NCBI GenBank assembly: GCA_028277605.1
Contig: JANQFZ010000072.1
Span: 30,379 to 94,378, forward strand
Source of the DNA: Vallitaleaceae bacterium
GTDB taxonomy: Bacteria; Bacillota; Clostridia; Lachnospirales; Vallitaleaceae
Direction of reading: 5' to 3'
Length of the DNA stretch: 64,000 nucleotides
Position numbers and translations under genes: made by a program. Position 1 is the stretch's first letter; each line of letters opens with the position of its first letter. Below are positions 26,419-35,404 of the stretch, in pieces. Under the pieces are notes generated by a model. It saw only the letters and a program-made list of their open reading frames with translations. It did no database searches and was not told the DNA's origin.

Positions 26419-27483
26419 CTAAACTTCTACAATCCAACCAAATGAGTCTTCAATGTCTCCTCTTTGTATTCCTGATATCGTTTTATATAGTCTATTGGAT
26501 AAATCACCAATTTTTCCGTCATTCATAATCATAATCTTACCTTTATAATTAAGCTCTCCTATAGGTGAAATAACAGCAGCCGTACCTGTTCCAAATGCTT
26601 CTTCAAGCAGACCATTTTCATAGGCTGAGATTACTTCATCAATGGTTAGTTTCCTTTCTTTTACAGGTATATCCCATGACTCAAGTAGCTGTATAACCGA
26701 ATCTCGTGTTATACCAGGTAAAATACTGCCTTCAAGTGATGGGGTAATGACCTCTCCATCGATTTTAAAGAAAACATTCATGGTACCTACTTCTTCGATA
26801 TTTTTTCTTTCAATTCCATCTAGCCATAAGACCTGAGTGTACCCCTTTTCTTTAGCAAGTTTTTGAGCTTTTAGACTTGCCGCATAATTACCACCTGTTT
26901 TAGCAAAACCAACGCCGCCTTTAACAGCTCTGACATATTCTGTTTCTACCCATATTTTAACAGGGTTAATACCCTCTTTATAATAAGCCCCAACTGGACA
27001 TAGTATAATCATAAATTTATAGGTATTGGATGGTCGAACGCCCACATAAGGATCAGTTGCAATAATAAAAGGACGAATATATAGCGATGTTCCAGGGCTA
27101 TCTGGTATCCAGTCTTTCTCTAAATTAACTAATGTTTTTGCAGCTTGAACCATATCTTTCACTGGTATTTGAGGTATACAAATTCTCTCATTTGTAACAT
27201 TCGTTCTTTTGGCATTCATCTCTGGTCTAAAAAGTAAAACTCGGTCTTCCTTTGCTTTATAAGCCTTCATGCCTTCAAACATTTCTTGTCCATAATGAAA
27301 GACCATTGCAGATGGCTCCAAAGTAATGGGTTGATAAGGAATAATACGAGGATCATGCCATCCTTCCCCTTCTGTATAATCCATGACAAACATATGATCT
27401 GTGAATATGGTCCCAAAAGCCAAATTGTTGACATCAGGCTTTGATTTAGGTACTGCAATCTTTTCCACTTTAATGTTAAGCAT
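26419..27483 (-). CDS. ilvE: Branched-chain amino acid aminotransferase
   Basis: A 354-aa fold-type IV PLP enzyme that interconverts Leu/Ile/Val and their keto acids with glutamate. The PLP lysine is in GVGFAKTGGNYAASLKAQ near residue 195; other family motifs are QEMFEGMKAYK, RPEMNAKRTN, LYIRPFIIATDPYVGVRPS, EEVGTMNVFF and the phosphate-binding LPGITRDSVIQL. Length fits class II (eukaryote- and Bacillus YbgE/YwaA-like) enzymes. GGGGGA precedes ATG at 27483. Monocistronic; no ilv biosynthesis genes lie nearby, so degradation or final-step synthesis cannot be told apart. Confidence 0.95.
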   Translation of the reverse strand: MLNIKVEKIAVPKSKPDVNNLAFGTIFTDHMFVMDYTEGEGWHDPRIIPYQPITLEPSAMVFHYGQEMFEGMKAYKAKEDRVLLFRPEMNAKRTNVTNERICIPQIPVKDMVQAAKTLVNLEKDWIPDSPGTSLYIRPFIIATDPYVGVRPSNTYKFMIILCPVGAYYKEGINPVKIWVETEYVRAVKGGVGFAKTGGNYAASLKAQKLAKEKGYTQVLWLDGIERKNIEEVGTMNVFFKIDGEVITPSLEGSILPGITRDSVIQLLESWDIPVKERKLTIDEVISAYENGLLEEAFGTGTAAVISPIGELNYKGKIMIMNDGKIGDLSNRLYKTISGIQRGDIEDSFGWIVEV

Positions 27484-27704
27484 TAGACATCCCCCTTTTC
27501 TAATAAGGTGCTTACATAATAACAGAATGAGTAACGATTTTAAAATGTATGCATCTTATTGGTTAGATTTCTACTTTGTAAAACTATTATATACCTATCC
27601 CAGCGCTTATGCAATTACTTTTAATAACTAGATAGATTTGTTCCATCATAGTAATATAATGACGCAATTATTTCATTGCGCTAGGCTAAATAAGATATAT
27701 GCAT

Positions 27705-27735
27705 AAAAAAAGACTGCTGACAAATGCCAACAGTC
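27705..27735 (-). terminator. Rho-independent terminator after the first sugar ABC operon
   Basis: GACTG and CAGTC with inner TTGGCA / TCAG-type pairing form a hairpin followed by seven T on the minus strand, 12 bases after the stop of the MalG-like gene. Confidence 0.8.
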
Positions 27736-27746
27736 TATCATAAATG

Positions 27747-29492
27747 TTATTCCTTAACACTTCCCAGTGTTAATCCTGAAACAAGGTATTTAGATAAACA
27801 TATGAATACGATTATTACTGGTATACTGGTAATCAAAGCAGCAGCGGAATATACCCCCCATTTGGTTTGAAACTCTCCTTGAAGAGTAACCAATCCAACA
27901 GGTAATGTAATCACACTCTTAGAGTTTACAATAATTTTTGCTACAACATATTCTGACCACGCAGTCATAAAAGCAAATAATGTAGCTATTGCTAAGGCTG
28001 GTTTTGCTAGAGGTATAATAATTTTTATAAAAGTATACATTGGAGAACAGCCATCCACATAAGCACTCTCTTCTAAGGAACGCGGAATGGTATCAAAGTA
28101 TCCTTTTAAGAGCCACACTGCAAAAGGTACTGCTGAGGCCACATAAGGGATTAATAACCCTAACAATTGGTCTGTTAATTGAAGCTTGCTAATCAGAATA
28201 TAAGTGGGTAGTAAAAGCATTGGAGCAGGGAACATCTGAGTTATAAGAAAGATCATCATGCCTGGTTTTCTACCCGTAAATTTAAATCGAGAGAAAGCAT
28301 ACCCAGCTGAGGCTGAAAATATAACACCTAACACAGACGTTATCAGAGCAACAATCAAACTATTCTTTAACCATATACCTAAATCAATATCAAAAATTGC
28401 TTCCCTGAAATTATCCCATGTAGCGTCTAATGGTATAATCCTTAAATCTGTAGCAAATAGGTTATTACCTGGTCTTAGAGATATTGAAAATACATTTAAT
28501 AATGGATAAAAAGCAATTAAGCACATTACCAATAGAATAATATAAGTAATAATAATTTTTGTGAAAGAATCTCCTCTTTCAAAATGATTATCTTTCCATA
28601 ATTTTAATTGATGTTTCTTCTTATATGAAGTGTTATTATTAATTGTATGACCGATAAATGCTAATAAAATTATCAATCCTATGGTTAATATTAAAGTTAT
28701 TAAATAATTTAATCTAGAGTGTTGTATAACTTTTTTTATCCAATCCTCAAAATTAGTAACCTTCATACTACTTTGCTCACAATTTCTTTCACTTATCAAA
28801 GACAGAACTGTGTTTTCCCTTTTAATTAAAGATTTATATCCTTTAATTCCTGAAGCGTTTTGTTCAACTTCAACAATTTCACTCTCTAATTCTTTTCTTT
28901 GATTCTTAAGCTGTTTAACTTCCTCTTCATTAGCATTCTTGATTTGATTATCTAATGCTGTAAGCTCTTCTCTTTTGGATGTCATGTCAACTTTTGCATT
29001 AACATAAGTGTGTAGAGCATTAAAAGCATACTTCTCCAGGATAAGTACTTGGTCAATATCTTCATTAATTCTATGTGCAAACTCTGCTTCACTTACCCTT
29101 GCCAAATAATCTTTTAATACATTGAGATATTCTATTTCATTTTCAAGTGCAATAATATTTTTCTTAGTTCCCTTCTCTTGACCTGATTCATATTTGTATA
29201 GTTGTTCTTTGTCTTGTTTTATTTGTTGATCTATCGTTGATAAATCATATTGTTGATAAACTTCATATGTTCCCATGAGCTGCTTGCTCTTTTTCCTTAA
29301 GGTATCTTGCATCTCTAAAGCAAAATTGTATGTTTTTTCAGTATTGATTTGACCCGTTAGTATATAAGCTAGAGGTACATTAGTACCTGTATATTGTATT
29401 GAGGGACGTACAAATGTACCAATAATCAGTCCAACAATAACTCCTAAAACAATTAAGCCCTTTGATATTTTAAAAGATTGTTTTTCAGCCAT
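27747..29492 (-). CDS. MalG-type sugar ABC permease with N-terminal coiled-coil extension
   Basis: A 581-aa membrane protein, twice the usual MalG length (about 280). Residues 310-581 are a full MalG-type domain of six helices with the ATPase-contact EAA loop SLEESAYVDGCSPMYTFIKI and the ending VSGLTLGSVKE. Residues 1-300 are extra: one helix (11-28), a charged region with strong heptad character (about 55-235, e.g. LTALDNQIKNANEEEVKQLK) and a second helix (262-282). The extra part probably puts a coiled coil outside the membrane. Its ATG touches the stop of the malF-like gene, with GAGGAGG inside that gene. No ATPase gene is in the operon; a shared MsmK-type ATPase is likely. Confidence 0.85.
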   Translation of the reverse strand: MAEKQSFKISKGLIVLGVIVGLIIGTFVRPSIQYTGTNVPLAYILTGQINTEKTYNFALEMQDTLRKKSKQLMGTYEVYQQYDLSTIDQQIKQDKEQLYKYESGQEKGTKKNIIALENEIEYLNVLKDYLARVSEAEFAHRINEDIDQVLILEKYAFNALHTYVNAKVDMTSKREELTALDNQIKNANEEEVKQLKNQRKELESEIVEVEQNASGIKGYKSLIKRENTVLSLISERNCEQSSMKVTNFEDWIKKVIQHSRLNYLITLILTIGLIILLAFIGHTINNNTSYKKKHQLKLWKDNHFERGDSFTKIIITYIILLVMCLIAFYPLLNVFSISLRPGNNLFATDLRIIPLDATWDNFREAIFDIDLGIWLKNSLIVALITSVLGVIFSASAGYAFSRFKFTGRKPGMMIFLITQMFPAPMLLLPTYILISKLQLTDQLLGLLIPYVASAVPFAVWLLKGYFDTIPRSLEESAYVDGCSPMYTFIKIIIPLAKPALAIATLFAFMTAWSEYVVAKIIVNSKSVITLPVGLVTLQGEFQTKWGVYSAAALITSIPVIIVFICLSKYLVSGLTLGSVKE

Positions 29493-30446
29493 TTAACGTA
29501 CCTCCTCTGTACCTTTAGTGTGTTTCATAAACGCAATTCCAAAGATAAGGAGTATCGCAAAAATTGCAACGGAATAAGCTGATGCATACCCATACCTATA
29601 GAAAGAAAATCCTTGTCGATACACTTCCGTTACTAATATTTGAGATTTCTCATTAGCAAAGCTACCAGCAATAATAAGAATGACGTTAAGCATATTAAAG
29701 GTCCATACGGTTCCAAGTACAACAGCAGGAGCTAATACAGGCTTTAACAACGGTAATGTAATGGCTTTGAATTTCTGCCATGATGTTGCACCATCTATAT
29801 CTGCAGCTTCATAGAATGATTTATCAATAGATTGTAGACCACCTAAGCAAATCATCATCATAAATGGTACTCCTAACCATATATTGGTTAGTATTGATCC
29901 TACAAAAGTCCATACTGGATCCATTAACCAAGGAATTGGGTATTTATCAATAATACCTGCATATAATAACTCTTTGCCTATACCACTAACATTTAAAATA
30001 ATATTAATCAATCCATATTGAAGATTTAACATACCCCTCCAAGTCAGCGCTGAAATGTATTGGGGTATTGCCCAGGGAATAATCAAGAATATTCTTAATA
30101 TTGAACGACCTGGGAGCTTTCTATTTAAAAGGACAGCTAAAAATAATCCCCCTGAAACATGAACTGTTACGTTAACAGCTGTCCATATAATCGTTCTTAA
30201 AAAAGTTGTGAAAAATTTTGAATCCTTAAATAAGTTTGAAAAATTGCTTAATCCAATGTAATTAGGGTCTTTAAATGATTCTAAACTCATATCTGTTAAT
30301 GACAACCAAAATCCATAACCTAGTGGGTAAAATACCATGATAGCCATGACAATGAAAGCTGGCAAAAGGTAATAATATGGGGTTGCTTTCCCTATAGCAA
30401 GATTTCTCGATTTTGGCGCCTTTATTTTTTTAGCTTTAGCACCCAT
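29493..30446 (-). CDS. MalF-type sugar ABC permease
   Basis: A 317-aa membrane protein with six helices. A basic N terminus (GAKAKKIKAPKSRN) leads to YYYLLPAFIVMAIMVFYPLG; the EAA loop is SFYEAADIDGATSWQKFKAI near residue 225-245. It forms the translocation pore with the MalG-type partner encoded directly downstream, whose start codon follows its stop codon without a gap. Preceded by GGGAGG. It lies 111 bases after the binding-protein gene, with a terminator-like hairpin in between. Substrate is a sugar or oligosaccharide by family, not by specific evidence. Confidence 0.9.
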   Translation of the reverse strand: MGAKAKKIKAPKSRNLAIGKATPYYYLLPAFIVMAIMVFYPLGYGFWLSLTDMSLESFKDPNYIGLSNFSNLFKDSKFFTTFLRTIIWTAVNVTVHVSGGLFLAVLLNRKLPGRSILRIFLIIPWAIPQYISALTWRGMLNLQYGLINIILNVSGIGKELLYAGIIDKYPIPWLMDPVWTFVGSILTNIWLGVPFMMMICLGGLQSIDKSFYEAADIDGATSWQKFKAITLPLLKPVLAPAVVLGTVWTFNMLNVILIIAGSFANEKSQILVTEVYRQGFSFYRYGYASAYSVAIFAILLIFGIAFMKHTKGTEEVR

Positions 30447-30504
30447 GCTTTACCTCCCATAAGTAATTTAAGAGCTTAAAGGTCTAATTCATATAATAGT
30501 TTTT

Positions 30505-30533
30505 AAAAAAGAGAGATAGATTTATCTCTCTTT
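30505..30533 (-). terminator. Intercistronic hairpin between binding protein and permeases
   Basis: AAAGAGAGATA and TATCTCTCTTT pair perfectly (11 bp) around four bases, and T residues follow on the minus strand. Placed between the malE-like and malF-like genes, it probably gives partial termination or protects the upstream message, so more binding protein than permease is made. Confidence 0.7.
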
Positions 30534-30557
30534 AGTTTTATTTATTAACTTGACTCT

Positions 30558-31919
30558 CTATTCGTAGCTATTTGAACGGATCTTTGATATGTTATCGATT
30601 GCAGTTTCCTGCATATCAGCAGCTGCCTGCTCTGGATCCTTACCTTCATATAATACAGCCTCTAACTCAGGTCGTATTGCATCCCAAATACCTCTCATTT
30701 CTGGAACGATAGGCATTGGCTTTGTATAAATTAAAGTTTCTTGTTCTGCAACTTGTAATGGATCACTAGTTATTATATCTAATTCTCTTGATTCTAAATT
30801 AGTAGGTGCTTGTGAATTTGCTAAGGCAAATTTAGCATCATTTTCAGGATCTCCTACAAAGAAATCTAAGAAAGCTCTTATCGCTTCTACTCTGGCTTGA
30901 TCATTTAAGTCAACTTCTTTAGAAATACTGTATCCTTTTGTAGCATTATAGAAAGTAACACGTTCTCCATTAGGTAAGGTTGGCATAGGAGCAACACCTA
31001 AATTTACGCCTGCATCAATATAAGACGTCCATGACCAAGCACCATTAAAAATCATAGCAGCAGTTTCTTCTAAGAATGCTGAATCAGCTGCACCGTAATC
31101 CATACCTTCAATACCTAAACCATTTTCTTCTCTAATATCTCTAACAAATTGCAGAGCTTTTATCATTGGCTCAGTATTAAGTGTTGGATTGTATTCACTA
31201 TCTAATACATCTCCACCAAATCCATTAAAGAAACCAATAAACCAGTATGGTTCTCTTTCATTGTATAATAAACCATATAATCCATTATCTGCATCTCTAT
31301 TCTCTGAAGCTACCTCTACCAATTCATCCCATGTTTGAGGTGCTGTATCTACCATATCTTTGTTATATAATAATGTAATATTATTTCCAAAAATATCTGG
31401 TACAGCATAATATTTACCACTTACTTTAGTAAAATCTAATGCTGATTCATCAATTTTACTAATAAAATCTTGTGTTACAACGTCTGTAATAGGTATGATA
31501 ACATCGGCTGTAATAAATGGTCCAACATTATCTCCAGGTCCATAAACAATATCTGGTCCTCCGCCTGCTACTGACGAATTCAAAAAGTTAGTTCTTAGTT
31601 CTTCAGTTTCATAATGCGTTCTCTCAATATCAATATTTGGATAAGCTGCTTCAAATTCTACTTCAACTTCATCAAAAGCTTCTTGTAGTGCTGGTTCCAT
31701 TTGTTCCCAAACAACAAGTGTTACTTTTTCATTTGACTGCTTGTCCGCATCTTGATCTTGATCTTTATCTGTGTCCTTGTCTGCATTATCTGTATCAGCA
31801 TTATTACTTGTATCATTCGTTGCTGGTGTGTCATCCTTTGCTGATTTATTACTACCGCAACCTGCAAATAATGAAACAGATAACATCAAAACTAATATGA
31901 CACCAAACATTTTTTTCAT
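30558..31919 (-). CDS. Sugar ABC transporter binding lipoprotein (MalE-type)
   Basis: A 453-aa family-1 solute-binding lipoprotein. The signal peptide ends in the lipobox SLFAGCGSN, so Cys21 would be lipidated; a low-complexity Asp/Asn/Lys linker (about 25-65) holds the binding domain away from the membrane. The mature domain shows VTLVVWEQMEPALQEAFDEV, the two-lobe layout and a typical YGLLYNEREPYWF centre. It is the first gene of a binding protein-MalF-MalG operon and lies behind a TTGACA-N17-TACAAT promoter with a LacI-type palindrome. ATG at 31919 after AAGGGGG. Substrate not predictable. Confidence 0.92.
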   Translation of the reverse strand: MKKMFGVILVLMLSVSLFAGCGSNKSAKDDTPATNDTSNNADTDNADKDTDKDQDQDADKQSNEKVTLVVWEQMEPALQEAFDEVEVEFEAAYPNIDIERTHYETEELRTNFLNSSVAGGGPDIVYGPGDNVGPFITADVIIPITDVVTQDFISKIDESALDFTKVSGKYYAVPDIFGNNITLLYNKDMVDTAPQTWDELVEVASENRDADNGLYGLLYNEREPYWFIGFFNGFGGDVLDSEYNPTLNTEPMIKALQFVRDIREENGLGIEGMDYGAADSAFLEETAAMIFNGAWSWTSYIDAGVNLGVAPMPTLPNGERVTFYNATKGYSISKEVDLNDQARVEAIRAFLDFFVGDPENDAKFALANSQAPTNLESRELDIITSDPLQVAEQETLIYTKPMPIVPEMRGIWDAIRPELEAVLYEGKDPEQAAADMQETAIDNISKIRSNSYE

Positions 31920-31948
31920 GGATTAAATCCCCCTTAGTTTTATTGTAG

Positions 31949-32002
31949 TGCAACCGTTTGCACTTTCAAGTGCATTGTATCATGTCTTTGTATAAATGTC
32001 AA
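31949..32002 (-). promoter_or_regulatory. Sigma-A promoter and LacI-type operator of sugar operon 1
   Basis: Minus strand: TTGACA (31997-32002), a 17-base spacer, TACAAT (31974-31979), then 11 bases later the palindrome TGCAAACGGTTGCA (31949-31962), inside the longer AGTGCA...TGCACT. An extra inverted pair GCACTT/AAGTGC sits between the -10 box and the operator. The operator overlaps the start of transcription, as expected for repression. The same promoter-operator layout occurs at 53633. Confidence 0.85.
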
Positions 32003-32199
32003 TAATAATTTGTATATATTTACATCAACCTATGCTAATATAAGGTCATTTAATCCATTATTTTGTTGGTTATTTACAATATTAAAATGGTTTTGTAGCA
32101 TTATTATTTAATTCTTTGTGCATTATTATTTCGGCGTATTTCTTTTTATTTCGATATATTTCAACAAAAAACTACTCAATAATCCTCAAAAGATGTCGA

Positions 32200-32805
32200 T
32201 TAATAGTCAACCTTAGCACCTAATGATTGAGCAAGCATGATACATTGAAACATATCCAAATGAGCACCTTTAATATCTAGTTCTGACCAATTAACACCTT
32301 CTACTTTAGCATTTCTTAAATCACACCCTTTTAATTGAGCTTGATTCAAGTTAGCAAAGCTTAAATCTGCTTCATTCAATATTGTGTTCTCTAAATTACA
32401 AGCATATAAATCCGCTCTATTAAATCTTACCTGACTTAAATCTAAGTTTTTAAAGCTGTGATATCTTAAATTAGTATAAGACCAATTCCCCTTATCGATA
32501 ATAATGCCCAAAAGATTTGCTTCGTTGAAAGTTGATCCAGTCATTTTGCAATCAATAAACACAGCACTGAACAAGTCAGCAAACCTAAATTTACAGTTTG
32601 TAAAAGCCGTATTTATATGTTTTGAAGCATTTAATCGGCACCCAGTAAAGTCACAGGTCATAAATAGACAGTTATTAAAATTAGCTTCATCAAAATGAGT
32701 GTTTTTAAAGGAACAATGATCAAACCTAGAATGTTTGACCTCAAGATATGGCATCTTCATTTCTTCAAATGACTGATGTGTATAGTCTTTATAATCAGTA
32801 ATCAT
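32200..32805 (-). CDS. Pentapeptide-repeat protein, Qnr/McbG-like
   Basis: A 201-aa protein built almost wholly of A(D/N)LxX pentapeptide repeats (for example FDEANFNNCLFMTCDFTGCR and LYACNLENTILNEADLSFAN), which fold as a right-handed quadrilateral beta-helix. A one-loop interruption near residues 100-115 and the C-terminal helix LDMFQCIMLAQSLGAKVDY match Qnr/MfpA-type DNA mimics that protect gyrase, so weak fluoroquinolone protection or topoisomerase modulation is possible but unproven. Start at 32805 is chosen because AAAAGGG lies nine bases upstream; an ATG nine bases earlier would touch it. Divergent from the L,D-transpeptidase gene. Confidence 0.85.
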   Translation of the reverse strand: MITDYKDYTHQSFEEMKMPYLEVKHSRFDHCSFKNTHFDEANFNNCLFMTCDFTGCRLNASKHINTAFTNCKFRFADLFSAVFIDCKMTGSTFNEANLLGIIIDKGNWSYTNLRYHSFKNLDLSQVRFNRADLYACNLENTILNEADLSFANLNQAQLKGCDLRNAKVEGVNWSELDIKGAHLDMFQCIMLAQSLGAKVDY

Positions 32806-32968
32806 AACATTCATCCCTTTTCTATTGATTGATGATACTAAATAAGACGGTATTCTCTACCTATATACAATTATAATAACATAGATATGCTTTAAGCTAG
32901 AAAGATTAATAGGTATTTAGACAAACCCTAACGTCATAAACTATATAAATGTCTTTCGGGTGACTCTT

Positions 32969-33670
32969 GTGAAATATATTAAGGTTATATTGGTATTAAT
33001 TTTTATTCTGTTAGTTGGTAATCTTATTGCCCAACAGTATTTTAATTTTAGAATAATTCCTACCATGTCCAATCGTTCTCCTCATATGAAAGATAATTAT
33101 TTTATTATGGTGGATTTAGATGATTACACATTAACACTATATAAGGATGGTATTATTCATAAAGAGTATCCTGTTTCAGGCGGTACTCCTCGTACTCCTT
33201 CACCTATCGGCACATGGAGTATAGTATCTAAAGCCAATTGGGGTGAGGGATTTGGCGGATCATGGATGGGCTTTAATGTCCCATGGGGAAAATACGGTAT
33301 TCACGGTACAGATGAGCCATGGTCCATCGGAAAACCTTTGTCCAAAGGATGCATTAGAATGTATAACAAAGATGTAGCAGAACTAAAAAAAATAGTTCCA
33401 CACGGAACAAAAGTAACGATTATAAAAGGACCTTACGGACCTTTTGGAGAAGGGTTTAGAACCTTAAAGCCAGGTGCTACGGGTTCTGATGTGTATGCAG
33501 TTCAATCGAGATTAAAGGATCTAGGCTACTACAATAACTGGGTGGATGGAAGATATGGTGATGGGATGAAAAGCTGTGTTAAAAAATTTCAGAAAGATAA
33601 TAATCTTCATATAAGTACCTATGTCACCACGGATTTTTATCATAAACTTGGTTTTATCCAATTTGAATAG
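32969..33670 (+). CDS. L,D-transpeptidase (YkuD) with peptidoglycan-binding domain
   Basis: A 233-aa envelope enzyme that forms 3-3 cross-links in peptidoglycan or links proteins to it. One N-terminal membrane anchor (about 6-24) precedes a YkuD domain (about 45-155) with the catalytic motif GIHGTDEPWSIG...SKGCIRM (His and Cys present). A peptidoglycan-binding type 1 repeat follows at the C terminus (GSDVYAVQSRLKDLGYYNN, DGMKSCVKKFQKDN). The start is probably the GTG at 32969, with GGTGA five bases ahead; another GTG nine bases upstream is possible. Monocistronic. Confidence 0.9.
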   Translation: MKYIKVILVLIFILLVGNLIAQQYFNFRIIPTMSNRSPHMKDNYFIMVDLDDYTLTLYKDGIIHKEYPVSGGTPRTPSPIGTWSIVSKANWGEGFGGSWMGFNVPWGKYGIHGTDEPWSIGKPLSKGCIRMYNKDVAELKKIVPHGTKVTIIKGPYGPFGEGFRTLKPGATGSDVYAVQSRLKDLGYYNNWVDGRYGDGMKSCVKKFQKDNNLHISTYVTTDFYHKLGFIQFE

Positions 33671-33721
33671 GATAGATTATACATATAAAATTAGTCTAAA
33701 AAGACTAGTATAAATCTACAC

Positions 33722-34432
33722 TTATAGTAACCCAATTTTTCTTTTTAATATATATTTATACTTAGCAAAAGTTTCATTATTAATAATTCTTTCTTGCCTA
33801 GACATACTTATTTTAGTCTTATTCTTAACCACCATAGGTCTTCCATCTAATACATATATTGTATTAGACATAAGAATAGCTTCATCCAGATCATGGGTTA
33901 CAAAAAGAACAGTTTTTTTATTCTTTTCCCACAAAGAAATAAAGGCATGAATAAGACTATATTTCAAATCATAATCCAGCCCCTTAAAAGGCTCATCCAT
34001 TAATAGCACTTGTGACGGATAGGCAAAAGCTCTAGCAATAGAAGCTCTTTGCTTCATGCCGCCGCTCAACTGACTTGGTAAATAGTCCTTGTATTCATAA
34101 AGATTTACAAACTTTAAAAATTGCTTTGTTAACACTATACTTTCATCAAATGTATACCTGCTCTTTAATACAAATAGGATATTATTCTCAAGAGTTTCCC
34201 AAGGCAGCAGTCTGGTTTCTTGAAAAATGTAAGAAGTGTCTTTCTTATCTACCCCTATAATAGATCCCTTATCAAAGTCTTCAAGTCCAGCTATAATATT
34301 AAGTAGTGTCGTTTTTCCACATCCAGATGGTCCTGTTAATCCTATAATCTCGCCACTTTGAATATCTAAACTAAAATCCTTGAGTACTTCTAAATTATCA
34401 TAAGCCTTTGAAACATGCTTTATCTGAATCAT
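33722..34432 (-). CDS. ABC transporter ATP-binding protein (SsuB/TauB/ThiZ-type)
   Basis: A 236-aa cytoplasmic ATPase with Walker A GPSGCGKTTLLN, Q-loop YIFQETRLLPWETLENN, signature LSGGMKQRASIARAFA, Walker B VLLMDEPFKGLD and the switch His in VLFVTHDLDEA. LLPWxTxxxN after the Q-loop is typical of the nitrate/taurine/sulfonate/HMP importer subclass, agreeing with the permease and binding protein upstream. Start at 34432 is chosen after GGGTG; the reading frame runs 27 codons further without a ribosome site. A 213-base gap separates it from the permease gene, so it may be transcribed partly from its own promoter. Confidence 0.9.
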   Translation of the reverse strand: MIQIKHVSKAYDNLEVLKDFSLDIQSGEIIGLTGPSGCGKTTLLNIIAGLEDFDKGSIIGVDKKDTSYIFQETRLLPWETLENNILFVLKSRYTFDESIVLTKQFLKFVNLYEYKDYLPSQLSGGMKQRASIARAFAYPSQVLLMDEPFKGLDYDLKYSLIHAFISLWEKNKKTVLFVTHDLDEAILMSNTIYVLDGRPMVVKNKTKISMSRQERIINNETFAKYKYILKRKIGLL

Positions 34433-34645
34433 TTGTAAACACCCATTCTTGTTAACATTTATAAATTGATAAGTATACCTATTGACTCTATTCTCCAAAG
34501 AGAAATAGTACAATTAATCTATATAAGCGAAAATATAAAAATATAAAATAACATTTTTCTAAATAATATATTGCTTATCAACAACTAAAAATGACCTATA
34601 TGTAGATAACTAGTTATTCTTACTTTTGAGGTTAATATTTATCCT

Positions 34646-35404
34646 TTACTTCTTGAATCTCAATTTTCTAATAGCATATTTGATTATATACTCAAAAACT
34701 AAGCTTAATAAGATGACCACAATGGTCCAAGCATACAATTCAGCAGATTCTAAATAAACTTTGGAATCATATAAAAAGCCGCCTATAGAATGAAGAGGAT
34801 TACTTAAGACTTCTGCTGCTACAGTTACCTTCCAACCTAGTCCTAACGAAGTTATCATAGCGGTTGTTAAAAACGGCATCAATGAAGGTAAGTAGATGTG
34901 TCGTAAAACATACCTCCGCTTCACTTTAAAAACAGTTGACATCTCTAACAACTGAGTATCTACCTGTGTCATTCCTTCAACCGCTGATGTCCATATGATC
35001 GGAAAGCACATCAGAAAACAAATGAAGGTAGGAACATGTCCTGATTGAAACCAAATCAGCGCGATGAGGATAAAGGACATCACAGGTGTAGACTTAACCG
35101 CTACAATTAATGGATGAAACAAACGATATAGAAAATCATTAAAACTGCATAAAATACCAGTAATACATCCTATAATACAAGAAATTACGAATCCTATTAT
35201 GACTCTAGAGATAGTACTAAAAATTGTATACCAGAAGGTATCTAATACTATAAGGCTGATTAATACCTGAAATGTCTTAAAAGGAGTAGGGAGATAGATC
35301 TCCTTATTAATGATTAAGGCAGCTATCTCCCATACGGCTATCCAAAATACCAATACAATGATTTTATATGTTTTTTTTCTATTGTTGATAGTAGAAATTG
35401 TCAT
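34646..35404 (-). CDS. ABC transporter permease (SsuC/TauC/ThiX-type)
   Basis: A 252-aa membrane protein with six helices. Family features: FWIAVWEIAALIINKEIYLPTP at the start, FKTFQVLISLI, and the EAA loop TQLLEMSTVFKVKRRYVLRHIYLP near residue 150-172. It forms the pore of an importer with the lipoprotein whose gene overlaps it by 26 bases: the ATG lies within the last codons of that gene in another frame, so translation is probably coupled. Substrate unknown. Confidence 0.9.
   Translation of the reverse strand: MTISTINNRKKTYKIIVLVFWIAVWEIAALIINKEIYLPTPFKTFQVLISLIVLDTFWYTIFSTISRVIIGFVISCIIGCITGILCSFNDFLYRLFHPLIVAVKSTPVMSFILIALIWFQSGHVPTFICFLMCFPIIWTSAVEGMTQVDTQLLEMSTVFKVKRRYVLRHIYLPSLMPFLTTAMITSLGLGWKVTVAAEVLSNPLHSIGGFLYDSKVYLESAELYAWTIVVILLSLVFEYIIKYAIRKLRFKK

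Noticed and set aside
35379..35404. Possible frameshift at the 26-base overlap of binding-protein and permease genes
   Set aside because: Both frames are complete with normal ends and starts; the overlap is a normal coupled junction.
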